64,000 bases of DNA from CAWCKS01 sp963763485 (GTDB taxonomy: Bacteria; Pseudomonadota; Alphaproteobacteria; Rhizobiales; Xanthobacteraceae). The DNA lies in NCBI GenBank assembly GCA_963763485.1, contig CAVXOW010000006.1, positions 496,001 through 560,000 of the forward strand, in the 5' to 3' direction. Within the stretch, counting starts at the first letter, position 1, and the number at the start of each line of letters is the position of its first letter. Below the pieces are notes generated by a model, which made no database searches, was not told the DNA's origin, and saw only the letters and a list, made by a program, of their open reading frames with translations. Below, one piece after another: positions 16,764-25,789 of this stretch. A program made the position numbers and the translations under genes.

Positions 16764-18047
16764 TCAGGCCGCTTTCTGCACCATCGCGCCCTGCGCGGCT
16801 CGGGTCAGCCGTGCCTTCTCGGTGTTCGGCCACAGCAGCAACAGCCCGGCAAGGCCTGCGACGATCAGGATCACGCCGTTGATCATGAAGCCGTTCATGT
16901 AGCCTTCAGCGGCGTCGCCGCCCGCTGCACCATGCTGCCCATCACCATTGGCGCCAGGATACCCGCAAGCGTATAGATTGCACCGAAGACCGCGATAATC
17001 GTACCGCGCTGGGATGCCGGCGTGTATTCGCTCAGCATCGGCGCGCAGACCACGTAGATCGAACCAGTGAGGCCGGTGCCGACGACCAGCAGTGCGACTT
17101 GCCAGCCGGCACTGCCGACATACGGTATCATGAGGACGATGAGCCCGCCGACCACCAGCGGCAGTGCGCCAAGCACGCCACGGGCATAGCGGGTCGAAAC
17201 GCCCCGCGCCATCAACACCTGTGAGATCCAGCCGGTCAGCAACACGTCAGCAGCGCCGAAGACCCACGGCAGGATGGAGATCCAGCCGGCATCCTGTTGC
17301 GAGAAGCCAAGACCGGCGACGATGAACGGTGTGAACCAGGTAAGCCCGAGCACCAGCGCCCAATAGGCGCCGAACGACGCCAACACCGCGCCGATGAAAG
17401 TGCGGGAGGTCAGCAGGCGCAGATATGGCACCTTCGGTGCGGTCGCGGAGACCGCCACAACCTTGTCCTGCGATCGGCCCTTCCTTGCCGAGCGCGAACC
17501 ACGCCACGCACCAGATCAGGCCGAGTACGCCGAGCACGCCGAAGGCATGGTGCCAGGAATAGTTCACGATCACCCAGTTGAGCGCCGGCACCGCGATGAT
17601 CACGCCGAACGCCGAGCCCTGCGACAGGATCGCGGTGGGCATGGTGCGCTTCTCATCCGGGAACCACTTGTAGATCGCGTGGGTCGCGACCGCAGCCGCA
17701 GGTCCTTCACCGACGCCGAGCAGGATGCGGCAGATCAGCAGCGTTGTGAACCCGACGTTGCCCAGCATTGGAAACTGCACGACGGCCCAGATCACGCCGA
17801 GCACGAGCAGGATCCATTTCGTCGCCACGCGATCCGAGATGATGCCGACGACGATCGCCGAGATGGCATAGAGCGAGAAGAACGACGCGCCGAGCAGCCC
17901 GAACTGTTCCGGCGAAAGGCTCATGTCCTTCATGATCGGGACGCCGGCCAGACCCACGACGATCTTGTCGGCGAAATTCACGAGCATGTAGAAGAACAAC
18001 AGGGTCGTCATTCCCCATGCGCCCTTGGGCGTCGTCGCTGTTGCCAT
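16764..18047 (-). CDS. MFS transporter, two compensating one-base frameshifts
   Basis: This is a 12-helix major facilitator of about 427 residues (anion/aromatic acid:cation symporter-like): MTTLLFFYMLVNFADKIVVG, GLLGASFFSLYAISAIVVG, and GVGEGPAAAVATHAIYKWFP with the family R/G motifs. The reading frame is right from 18047 to about 17462, where an extra G in the CAAGGTTGT context shifts it. The second half (VSATAPKVPYLRLL to GSMVQRAA) is in another frame, and a missing base near 16920 returns the frame to AEGYMNGFMINGVIL and the stop at 16764. All segments are well conserved, so base-call error is as likely as inactivation. GAGGGACGAG precedes the ATG. Confidence 0.82.
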
Positions 18048-18249
18048 CTCGTCCCTCGTTCTCTTCTTGCTCTTCGCTGTTGTCGGCGACCCGTTTCCGA
18101 GTCGGATGCTTGGGATGCTGCGGCCCGATCGCAGGAATTACAACTCGGCTTTCGACAAAGCTGCATCCATCTATGCAAATTTGCTTACCTTCGGCCGCAG
18201 CCCGTGGCAATACGTGGTCCGCTTGGGCATCTCGCAGGGAGCCCGAATC

Positions 18250-19057
18250 GTGGCCTGGAATCCGAACCAATATCTGAAATTCTCCGGTCATCGCTTGAGG
18301 CCGGCGCTCGACCTGCTGCTGCGGATTCCCGATTTTCCGAGCACGAACGGTTGCCGATCTCGGCGCCGGCGCCGGCAACGTGACGAAGCTTCTGAAGGAG
18401 CGGTGGTCTGATGCCGACGTCACCGCGGTCGAAGGTTCCGCCGAGATGGTCGCCGCCGGCAGGAAGGCCGCGCCGGAGGTCGACTGGCTGCACGCCGACC
18501 TCGGCGCGTGGTCGCCAGCCACAAAACTCGACGTGATTTACTCGAACGCAGCGCTGCACTGGCTGCCGGCGCACGACAAACTGTTCCCGAAGCTGATCGA
18601 CTGCGTGGCGCCGGGCGGCATCCTCGCGGTGCAGATGCCGCGCAATTTCGAGGCGCCTTCGCACACGCTGATCGCCGAGACCGCGCTGAACGGTCCGTGG
18701 CGCAGCAAGGTCGAGCACCTCGTGACGCCGCCGCCGGTGCAAGGGCCGGCGTTCTATCACGGCCTGCTGGCGCCCGACACGCAAAACCTCGACATCTGGG
18801 AGACCGAGTATCTCCAGGTCCTGACCGGCGAGAACCCGGTCAAGGAATGGACCAAGGGAACCTGGCTGATGCGCTATCTCGACGTCCTGCAGGGCGCCGA
18901 GAAGACCGCATTCGAGGCGGCCTATGGCGAGCGCGTCGCAAAGGCCTATCCGCCGACCGCGTCGGGCGAGACGCTGTTCCCGTTCCGCCGCCTGTTCATG
19001 ATCGCGCAGCGCATAGCCCTTGCGCAGCATGATCCGGCAAGCGTGCCCTCGACCTGA
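18250..19057 (+). CDS. tam: Trans-aconitate 2-methyltransferase-like SAM enzyme, one-base frameshift near 18340
   Basis: The N-terminal VAWNPNQYLKFSGHRLRPALDLL and the SAM site VADLGAGAGNVTKLL are characteristic of Tam, which methylates trans-aconitate with S-adenosylmethionine. The post-I region VEGSAEMVAAGR and SNAALHWLPAHDKL also fit. The frame from GTG 18250 breaks after IPDFP; dropping one A at about 18340 restores ARTVADLGAG and a product of about 268 residues. GTG 18250 has AGGGAG 8 nt upstream. The final codons lie in a palindromic repeat. The 200 bases upstream, shared with the divergent MFS gene, show no other gene. Confidence 0.82.
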
Positions 19058-19093
19058 TCGGGGGTAGGTACCGGTTTTCCGAAAAGATCATGC
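19028..19093. repeat. Palindromic repeat overlapping the 3' end of the tam-like gene
   Basis: GCATGATC at 19028 and GATCATGC at 19086 are reverse-complement ends, and CCGGTTTTCCGAAAAGATCA matches the well-known Bradyrhizobiaceae intergenic palindrome (from general knowledge). The tam-like frame ends inside it, so the last residues (HDPASVPST) are repeat-encoded. Confidence 0.6.
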
Positions 19094-20566
19094 GCCATGA
19101 AGGATTAAAGTGCGATGGCAAATGCCATCGCACTTTAGTGCGCCGAGGTAGACCGGCACCACCAGCGACAGCCACGGCCAGTAGGTCACGATCACGAGGA
19201 AGACCAGCATCGTGATCAGCCACGGCATCACTGCCTTGGTCAGCGCAGTGATGCCCAGCCCCGAAATACCCGAGGCGACGTAAAGGTTGAGGCCGACAGG
19301 CGGGTGGCAGAGGCCGACCTCCATGTTGACGTCGATCAGGATGCCGAAATGCACGGGGTCGATACCGAGCCGCATCGCGGTCGGGAACAGGATCGGCGCC
19401 ATGATCAGGATGATCGAATTCGGCTCCATGAAGTTGCCCGCGACCAGCAGCAGGACGTTGACAAGCAGCAGGAACGAGACCGGGCCGAGATTGAGCGACA
19501 GCAGCCAGTCGGCCAGCGCGTTCGGGATATTCTCGTTGGCGAGCACGAACGAGAACAGCACCGCGTTGGTGATGATGTAGAGCAGCATCGCGCTCAGGTT
19601 CGCCGAGCGCAACAGGACGCGCGGCACGTCCTTCAGCCCGATCTCGCCATAGACATAGACCGCGATGAAGAACGCGTAGACCGCGCTCATCGCCGCCGCC
19701 TCGGTCGCGGTAAAGACGCCCGAATAGATGCCGCCAACAATGATGACGACGAGCATCAGGCCCCAAAGGCTTTCGCGCAGCGCGCGCAAACACTCGCCCC
19801 AACTGGCCTTCGGCATCCGCGGATAGTCGTTCTTGCGCGCCATGTACCAGGTGACGACGCACAGCATCACCGTCAGCACGATGCCGGGCAGCAATCCCGC
19901 GACGAACAGCGCGCCGATCGAGGTGTTCGTCGAGATCGCATAAATCACTTTCGGCACCGACGGCAGCATCAGGATGCCGAGCGAACCCGCCACCGTGATG
20001 ACACCGGCGCCGAACCGCATCGGGTAGCCGCGCTTGACCATTTCGGGCAGCACGATCGAGCCGATCGCGACCACGGTCGCCACGCTCGAACCGCAGACCA
20101 GCGCAAACATCGCGCACGCGACGATGCCGGAGAGCGCCAGGCCGCCATGTAGGTGCCCGATCAGCGTCACCGCGAAATTGATCATGCGGCGCGCGACGCC
20201 GCCATGCGAAAGGAAATTGCCGGCGAGAATGAAGAACGGGATCGACATGATCTCGAACTTCTCGATGCCGGTGAAGAGCTTCAGTCCGACCGCGTCGATC
20301 GGCACCTCTGTCATCGTGAACAGGAACGTGAGCACCGACAGGCCGAGCGCGATCGAAATCGGCATGCCCGTCATCATCACCGAGATGAGCAGGGCGAAGA
20401 TGAGCAGAACGCGCGGCCCGGCCGGGATCGTGATGATGCCGAACTTGTTGGCAAGACAGATGGCCGCGAGCATCAACGGCAGCGCGATGATGACGGCGCC
20501 GCCCCAGCCAAAACCCTGCTTTTGCGGCCCGGTGTCCGAAGGACGGACCAGCGTGATCGAGCTCAT
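19088..20566 (-). CDS. TRAP transporter large permease (DctM type)
   Basis: The 492-residue membrane protein has about 12-13 helices and the TRAP large-subunit hallmarks: MTGMPISIALGLS, FKIEIMSIPFFILAGNFL-like sequence near residue 110, GSSVATVVAIGSIVLPEM, GVFTATEAAAMSAVYAFF and VGLCHPPVGLNLYVASG. It forms the sodium-driven transport channel with DctQ and the periplasmic binding protein. Its ATG overlaps the DctQ stop (ATGA). The frame does not stop at the expected VPVYLGA end but reads through a hairpin, adding about 15 unusual residues. Confidence 0.9.
   Translation of the reverse strand: MSSITLVRPSDTGPQKQGFGWGGAVIIALPLMLAAICLANKFGIITIPAGPRVLLIFALLISVMMTGMPISIALGLSVLTFLFTMTEVPIDAVGLKLFTGIEKFEIMSIPFFILAGNFLSHGGVARRMINFAVTLIGHLHGGLALSGIVACAMFALVCGSSVATVVAIGSIVLPEMVKRGYPMRFGAGVITVAGSLGILMLPSVPKVIYAISTNTSIGALFVAGLLPGIVLTVMLCVVTWYMARKNDYPRMPKASWGECLRALRESLWGLMLVVIIVGGIYSGVFTATEAAAMSAVYAFFIAVYVYGEIGLKDVPRVLLRSANLSAMLLYIITNAVLFSFVLANENIPNALADWLLSLNLGPVSFLLLVNVLLLVAGNFMEPNSIILIMAPILFPTAMRLGIDPVHFGILIDVNMEVGLCHPPVGLNLYVASGISGLGITALTKAVMPWLITMLVFLVIVTYWPWLSLVVPVYLGALKCDGICHRTLILHGA
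19106..19137. terminator. Hairpin terminator at the end of the TRAP operon
   Basis: TAAAGTGCGATGGCA and its exact reverse complement form a 15-bp stem with a two-base AA centre. It sits between the convergent tam-like and TRAP permease genes, and the permease frame passes through it. Confidence 0.7.
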
Positions 20567-21231
20567 CGCCCCCCCGCCCCGGCATGCGCAATGCCGGCCG
20601 TTGGAGCTTCCGCCTTGATGATACTCTCCGGTATCGGCTCAACACCCTCGACGTGGCTTTCGTCGGAGTGCGGCAGTTCACCCGTTCTCCAGAATGCGAG
20701 CGCGACCTGGAGAAAACGGAAGCACATCAGGTAGCTGCCGAGCGGAATCGCGAGATACACGATCCACATCGGTGCTTCGAGATCGTAGGAGCGTTGCCCG
20801 GTCTCGAACATGTGGGTCACGAACCTCGCGCCGAACGAGCCGACGACGAACGTGAAGAATGCGCCGCAGAACAGCCCGAACAGGATGACGCGTCTCTTCG
20901 ACCGGATATTGAGTTGATTGACGATGACGTCGACACCGACATGGACGCCGGTTCGCACGCCGTAAGCCGCGCCGAACTTTGCCATCCAGACGAACATGAA
21001 GATGCAGAGTTCCTGGGCCCAGGACAGATCCCAGCTGCTGAACCAGATGAATGTCGCCTTTTCGACCGCGGCAAGCGTGTCGAAACCGTGCAGCGCGGCC
21101 CACTTGGACAGCTTGATCGACAAGTCCGTGCCGTAGCGATGGGCCACCGCCACGAAGATCAGCAGGGTCGCGAGCGCCATCAGCGTCGCGACCAGGGTCT
21201 CTTCAAGGCGGTTCAGAATTCGTAGCAACAC
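20563..21231 (-). CDS. TRAP transporter small permease (DctQ type)
   Basis: The 222-residue product has four predicted membrane helices. The motif WAQELCIFMFVWMAKFGAAY followed by GVRTGVHVGVDVIV is characteristic of DctQ proteins. It carries an unusually long soluble stretch between helices 1 and 2 and an acidic C-terminal tail. GTG 21231, with GGGGGA upstream, is the likely start. It is co-transcribed between the binding protein gene (69-nt gap containing a hairpin) and the large permease (4-nt overlap). Confidence 0.87.
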   Translation of the reverse strand: MLLRILNRLEETLVATLMALATLLIFVAVAHRYGTDLSIKLSKWAALHGFDTLAAVEKATFIWFSSWDLSWAQELCIFMFVWMAKFGAAYGVRTGVHVGVDVIVNQLNIRSKRRVILFGLFCGAFFTFVVGSFGARFVTHMFETGQRSYDLEAPMWIVYLAIPLGSYLMCFRFLQVALAFWRTGELPHSDESHVEGVEPIPESIIKAEAPTAGIAHAGAGGR

Positions 21232-21248
21232 GGCGATCCCCCAATCAC

Positions 21249-21273
21249 GATCGGGAGCTTGCAGCTCCCGATC
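21249..21273 (-). promoter_or_regulatory. Intergenic hairpin between TRAP binding protein and permease genes
   Basis: GATCGGGAGCT and AGCTCCCGATC form a perfect 11-bp stem with loop TGC, placed just after the dctP-type stop. Such stems usually protect the upstream mRNA or attenuate downstream transcription, giving more binding protein than permease. The role here is inferred from position. Confidence 0.6.
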
Positions 21274-21299
21274 GCGCACATTCGCGCCCGATCGAACGA

Positions 21300-22313
21300 T
21301 CAGGTATGGAAGCCCGCCTCCTTGTGCAGCAGGTCGACGATCTCCTGCCCGCAGCGGCCGACCGCCCACTCGTGGACCGGAAGCATCGCGTCCACCCAGG
21401 TCTTCTTCTCGTTCGGCGGCACCATGTAAATCGTCACCTTGCCACTCTTCTTGATCGCCTCGAACGCGTCGACGTTTTCCTGATAGGCGATCTTGTTGCC
21501 GAAGTCGGTGGCCTCCTTCATCGCCTTCTCAACCTGCGGCTTGATATCGCTCGGCAGGCCCGTCCAGAACTTGGTGTTGACGATGACGGCATATTGCAGG
21601 TGCGCGTGATCGGCCGACGAAAGATGCTTCTGCACCTCGTAGAACTTCTGCGTGTAGATGTTCGACGGCGTATTCTCGCCGCCGTCGACGACGCCGGTCT
21701 GCATCGCCTGATAGACTTCGGAGAAGGCGAGGATCTGCGGGATCGCGCCGACCTTGCGGAAGTACTGATCCGCGATCTTCGAGCCCGAAATGCGGATCTT
21801 CATGCCCTGGAAATCATTGGCCACATGCATCGGCCGGTTGCCGGTCATCATGTGGAAGCCGTTGTCCCAGAACGCGAGACCGGTGATACCGGCCGGGGTT
21901 AGCTTGTCCATCAGGAACTTGCCGACCGGCCCTTCGGCGACCTTGGTGTAGGTCGCGGTATCGGGAAACACGAACGGCAGGTCGAGTGCCTCGAATTCCT
22001 TGGCGCCGAGCGGCGCGAACTTCGCGGTCGACGGTGCGAGCATCTGCACGGCGCCGAGCTGCAGCGCCTCGATCTCTTCCTTATCCTTGTAGAGCTGCGA
22101 ATTCGGATAGACCTCAACCTTCACCTTGCCGCCCGTGTATTTCTCGGCCAGCTCCTTGAACTTGAGCGACGCCTTGCCCTTTGGCGTGTCGTCGGCGACG
22201 ACGTGGCTGAACTTGATGACAACGGGCGACTGCGCGCGAAGCGGCAGCGGCGAGGCGATCGCAACGGCTGAAGCGCCTGCGGCAATGCCAAACTGGCGGC
22301 GGGTCAATTTCAT
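21300..22313 (-). CDS. TRAP transporter substrate-binding protein (DctP type)
   Basis: The 337-residue product has a Tat-like signal (LTRRQFGIAAGASAVAIASP) and the DctP fold: VIKFSHVVADDTPKGKASLKF-type start near residue 32, VYPNSQLYKDKEEIEALQLG, and the ligand-gating segment GMKIRISGSKI, in which the Arg normally pairs with a carboxylate. It therefore probably binds an organic or amino acid in the periplasm. ATG 22313 follows AGAGGA. It is the third gene after an aldolase and a lyase in the operon, which suggests that the imported substrate is processed by those enzymes. Confidence 0.9.
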   Translation of the reverse strand: MKLTRRQFGIAAGASAVAIASPLPLRAQSPVVIKFSHVVADDTPKGKASLKFKELAEKYTGGKVKVEVYPNSQLYKDKEEIEALQLGAVQMLAPSTAKFAPLGAKEFEALDLPFVFPDTATYTKVAEGPVGKFLMDKLTPAGITGLAFWDNGFHMMTGNRPMHVANDFQGMKIRISGSKIADQYFRKVGAIPQILAFSEVYQAMQTGVVDGGENTPSNIYTQKFYEVQKHLSSADHAHLQYAVIVNTKFWTGLPSDIKPQVEKAMKEATDFGNKIAYQENVDAFEAIKKSGKVTIYMVPPNEKKTWVDAMLPVHEWAVGRCGQEIVDLLHKEAGFHT

Positions 22314-22418
22314 TATCGGATGTCCTCTTTGTTCGAGCGCGCTTTTTTTCGAAATTGTCCACCAGCGACGCTGCGCCGGAACAATTGTCGGCTTATAAGT
22401 CCGAAGTTAGGCGCGATT

Positions 22419-23768
22419 TTAGGGCTTTCCCCGGCGCGCGACAACCGCGTCCACCATGGCCGAGGCAGCACCGACATAGTTAGCGGGATCGCAAAGGCGA
22501 CGCAGACGCTCGTCCCCCAGAGCCTTTGTGATGCCGGCATCCTTAGCCAGAACGTCGTACAAAGGCCGATTTTGGGCGAGCGCCAGCCGGCAGGCGGCAT
22601 AAACCATATCGTGCGCTTCCTGCCTGCCAAGATGGGGCGCAAGACCCATCATGACCGCTTCTGCGACAATTAGACCCTTGGTTAATTCGAGGTTTGCGCG
22701 CATCCGGGCGGCATCGACCACGAGCCCCTCCAGCATGAACCGCGCCTGCCGCAGCGCGCCGGCCGCCAGGATGAAGCTCTCGGGGAGTGCGATCCACTCG
22801 GCATGCCAGGGGCCGGTCGCACGCTCGAAATCCTGCAGCATTGCGTCCAGCATGAGGCCCGCGTGCTGCCGCACCGCCTTGGCGTTCGCGACCAGCACCT
22901 CCGAGGAGATCGGGTTCCGCTTCTGCGGCATCGTGCTCGAAGCACCGCGATGCTCGGCGAACGGCTCAAACGCTTCACCGAGCTCGGTCGCCATCATCAG
23001 CATGACGTCGAGGCCGACCTTGCCAAGGCTGCCCGTGACGAGGCCGAGCAACTGCACGGTCTCGACCAGGCCGTCGCGCGCGACGTGCCAGGTGATGTCG
23101 GGCTCGGCGAGGTCGAGCGCCGCTGCATATTCCTTGCGCACGGCGAGGCCGGCGTCGCCGAGCGACGCCAAGGTGCCCGCCGCGCCGCCGAGCTGCGCGA
23201 CCAGCACGCGCTCGCGCAACTGCTGCAAGCGGCGGCGATGGCGCTCAATCATGGAGAGCCAGATTGCGGCCTTGTAGCCGAAGGTGACCGGCAGCGCTTG
23301 CTGCAGATGGGTACGGCCGGCCATCACGGTATCACGGTGTTTCACGGCGAGCGCTTCCAGCGCGGACGCCACGCCGGCGAGGTCGTGCTCGACAAGGGCA
23401 AGCCCGTCGCGCACCTGCAGCACGACGGCGGTATCCATGATGTCCTGCGTGGTGGCGCCCCAATGCACGTAGCGGCCGGCTTCACCGAGGGCAGCAGACA
23501 ATTGCCGCACCAGGCCAAGGATGGGATAGCCGACGTTCTCGGCTTCTTTCTTCAGCTCGGTACGGTCGAGCACGACCTGCGGTGCTTTCGCCGCGATGAC
23601 ATCGGCGTGTTCGCGCGGAATGACCCCGACGCGTCCTTGCGCCACGGCGAGCGCGACTTCGGCACGCACATAGCAGGCGACAGTGTTCTCGTCGGAAAAG
23701 ATCGCGCGCATCTGCGGCGTTCCGAAAATGTCGGCAAAGATCTCGCTGTCGAGGACGGTCGATGCCAT
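22419..23768 (-). CDS. Fumarase/adenylosuccinate lyase superfamily enzyme (PcaB-like)
   Basis: The 449-residue product belongs to the ASL/fumarase superfamily, which cleaves C-N or C-O bonds to release fumarate, or cycloisomerises carboxymuconate. The signature GASSTMPQKRNP is at about residues 275-286. The active-site segments VHWGATTQDIMDTAVVLQ and GRTHLQQALPVTFG are also present. Overall it is most like 3-carboxy-cis,cis-muconate cycloisomerase/adenylosuccinate lyase proteins. It starts 5 nt after the aldolase gene and is followed by a TRAP system, not by pca genes, so a role in amino-dicarboxylate cleavage is at least as likely as protocatechuate degradation. Confidence 0.85.
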   Translation of the reverse strand: MASTVLDSEIFADIFGTPQMRAIFSDENTVACYVRAEVALAVAQGRVGVIPREHADVIAAKAPQVVLDRTELKKEAENVGYPILGLVRQLSAALGEAGRYVHWGATTQDIMDTAVVLQVRDGLALVEHDLAGVASALEALAVKHRDTVMAGRTHLQQALPVTFGYKAAIWLSMIERHRRRLQQLRERVLVAQLGGAAGTLASLGDAGLAVRKEYAAALDLAEPDITWHVARDGLVETVQLLGLVTGSLGKVGLDVMLMMATELGEAFEPFAEHRGASSTMPQKRNPISSEVLVANAKAVRQHAGLMLDAMLQDFERATGPWHAEWIALPESFILAAGALRQARFMLEGLVVDAARMRANLELTKGLIVAEAVMMGLAPHLGRQEAHDMVYAACRLALAQNRPLYDVLAKDAGITKALGDERLRRLCDPANYVGAASAMVDAVVARRGKP

Positions 23769-23773
23769 GATCG

Positions 23774-24853
23774 TTACTTCAAGCGACCGCGTGCCGCGAC
23801 CGGCAAGGTGCCGATAATCTCGTCGCCGCGCACCATGACAATCTCATCGACCATGTTGACCACGACGCAGACGTGGTTCGGAACGATGCGCACGACGTCG
23901 CCGATCGCGGGCCGCGTGTTGCTGCGCGACAGGTCGAGAAAGCCGTGCTCCTCGGCGAACGTTGCGATTTTCGCCTCGGGGTGTTCGAGGATCAGGCCGT
24001 GACCATCGAGGCCGCCGGTATCCGTGGTCAGCGTCTTCGAGCCCGCGTCAATGATGCCGCGCTCGGGCGCGGCGCGGCTGACGACGGTGGCATAGACATG
24101 CAATGCGCAATCGTCGAGCGTCGCGACACCGGCGGCAATCTGCATGCGATCGTTATAAATATACGTGCCGGGCCGATGCTCGGTAGCGCCTTTGAGCTTG
24201 CCAAGGTTCTTCAAATTCGGCGTGCCGCCGGTCGAGACAATCGCGGGCACAAGCCCTGCGTCTCGAAGACCAACGTTCGCTTCATCGAAAAATGCTTGCG
24301 CCTCGGACCAGCCGGTCTCGGTCGGGTACATCAGGAAGCCGGCAAATTCGAGCTGCGCCGAAGCCGCGATCTGTCTCGCCAGCGCGATCGCCTCACCGGG
24401 CGTCTCGACGCCGGCGCGCTTGCGGCCGGTGTCGCATTCGACCACGACGGCGAGCGGACGACCGGCCCGCGCCGCTGCGTGCGGCAGATCGGCGACGACA
24501 ACCGCATTGTCCGCGGCAACGGCGATCCTGGCGCGCTCCGCGAGCGCGCCGAGGCGGTTCATCTTCTCCTCGCCGAGCAGATTGTAGCTGATGAGAATAT
24601 CGTCGAGGCCGCCGTCGACCATGACCTCGGCTTCGCCGATCTTCTGGCAGGTGATGCCCTTTGCGCCAGCGGCAACCTGCAGCCTGGCAAGAAACGGGCT
24701 CTTGTGGGTCTTGACGTGCGGCCGGTTGGCGAGACCAGCAGCGCCACACGCTGCCTGGATGCGCGCGATGTTGCGCTCGACCCGATCCATGTCGACGACC
24801 ACGGCCGGGGTTCCAAATTCGCGGGCAATTCTGGCGGCAAGCGCTGTTGTCAT
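23774..24853 (-). CDS. D-threonine aldolase-like PLP enzyme (alanine racemase fold)
   Basis: The 359-residue product is a fold-type III PLP enzyme. RPHVKTHKSP near residue 48 holds the PLP-binding Lys, and the C-terminal PNHVCVVVN (His327, Cys329) supplies the metal ligands of the D-threonine/D-3-hydroxyaspartate aldolase branch. These enzymes split D-beta-hydroxy amino acids into glycine and an aldehyde. It leads the operon with the lyase (5-nt gap) and the TRAP transporter. No strong ribosome-binding site is visible at ATG 24853, but the start fits the family. Related D-serine dehydratases share the same motifs, so the exact reaction is open. Confidence 0.87.
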   Translation of the reverse strand: MTTALAARIAREFGTPAVVVDMDRVERNIARIQAACGAAGLANRPHVKTHKSPFLARLQVAAGAKGITCQKIGEAEVMVDGGLDDILISYNLLGEEKMNRLGALAERARIAVAADNAVVVADLPHAAARAGRPLAVVVECDTGRKRAGVETPGEAIALARQIAASAQLEFAGFLMYPTETGWSEAQAFFDEANVGLRDAGLVPAIVSTGGTPNLKNLGKLKGATEHRPGTYIYNDRMQIAAGVATLDDCALHVYATVVSRAAPERGIIDAGSKTLTTDTGGLDGHGLILEHPEAKIATFAEEHGFLDLSRSNTRPAIGDVVRIVPNHVCVVVNMVDEIVMVRGDEIIGTLPVAARGRLK

Positions 24854-24956
24854 GCCGTCATTTGTCGCGAACTCGCCGCACCGGTCAAGCGCAAGCGCGA
24901 GCTACAACCGAGCTTGGCGTAGCGTTGCGACCCGCCGACACTGCTTGAACGGCTTG

Positions 24957-24992
24957 GGCGGCCCATTCAAGGTCAGTGAGTTCGTAGCGCAT
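24957..24992 (-). mobile_element. Possible remnant of an IS5-family transposase start
   Basis: On the minus strand, ATG 24992 with GAGAGG upstream begins MRYELTDLEWAA, which matches the conserved first residues of IS5-type transposases common in rhizobia (recalled from knowledge of the family). After Trp-Ala-Ala the match ends. Only about a dozen codons remain. The surrounding 24854-25070 gap holds nothing else that I can identify. Confidence 0.4.
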
Positions 24993-25070
24993 GACTTGCC
25001 TCTCGATCATGGCTTAAATCACGAATTGGAGGGCAGGCTCAACTTAGGCTCGCCAAGTATCGCGCTATGG

Positions 25071-25544
25071 TCATGCCACTTTCAGGGGTGGCCCCACCAA
25101 TGCCATTCCGAATGGTAGCCAAAATGCAGGATCCGTCGGCGCCATCGCGTTTGTCTTGGTGATTTCCAAGAAGAACGCCTCCGCATGACCCGCGGGTGTG
25201 AACACGAAAACGATCCGTCCCCGCCCTTCGCTCACGTTGACCCAGCAGTGTGGTACCCCACGCGGCCCGAAGGCCGAGTCGCCCGGTCCCAGCAGGTATC
25301 GCTCGTCGCCAATTTCGACAATGTAATCACCCTCAATGACGTGGAACCACTCGTCCTGATCGCGATGTAGATGTCGAGGAGGACCGCCCTTGGCATGGTG
25401 TGCAATCTCGACCACCAAAAATGCACCGTTGCTGTCCGCAGTCGTGACCTTGAAAGAAAGCGTGCCGATACCAAGAGCGCGATGCGCTGCGTGTCGATCG
25501 CCGTCACGTGCGACCTTAAATGGCCTCATCGGGGTCGCTCCCAT
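25071..25544 (-). CDS. Cupin-domain protein
   Basis: The 157-residue product has a single cupin barrel. Motif 1 is PPRHLHRDQDEWFHVIEG (two His and a Glu as metal ligands) and motif 2 is GDSAFGPRGVPHCWVN (His). Such single-domain cupins include isomerases, small dioxygenases and sensors; none can be singled out. GGAGGAA lies upstream of ATG 25544. The gene stands alone, with a possible transposase scar downstream and a 245-base gap upstream in which no gene is seen. It has fewer third-position G/C bases than its neighbours in places, so acquisition by transfer is possible but unproven. Confidence 0.82.
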   Translation of the reverse strand: MGATPMRPFKVARDGDRHAAHRALGIGTLSFKVTTADSNGAFLVVEIAHHAKGGPPRHLHRDQDEWFHVIEGDYIVEIGDERYLLGPGDSAFGPRGVPHCWVNVSEGRGRIVFVFTPAGHAEAFFLEITKTNAMAPTDPAFWLPFGMALVGPPLKVA

Positions 25545-25789
25545 TGACTAATTCCTCCTCTCGCTCCGACGGCCTCTGATGTGACATGCAGGATACCGAC
25601 TACTGGCGTACGGTCGGCCATATCAGCACGGACAATGTTTGAGGGGCCAACCAAACAATACACGATCCTGGACGGAAGGCTCCTGTTGGCCCTTCGGCGC
25701 CCCCAGCAATGTCAGCTATTGAGCCGCTGTCGGCGGACAAGCCGGACATCGTGCTACAGAACACGACCAACCATTTATGGTTACACGGC

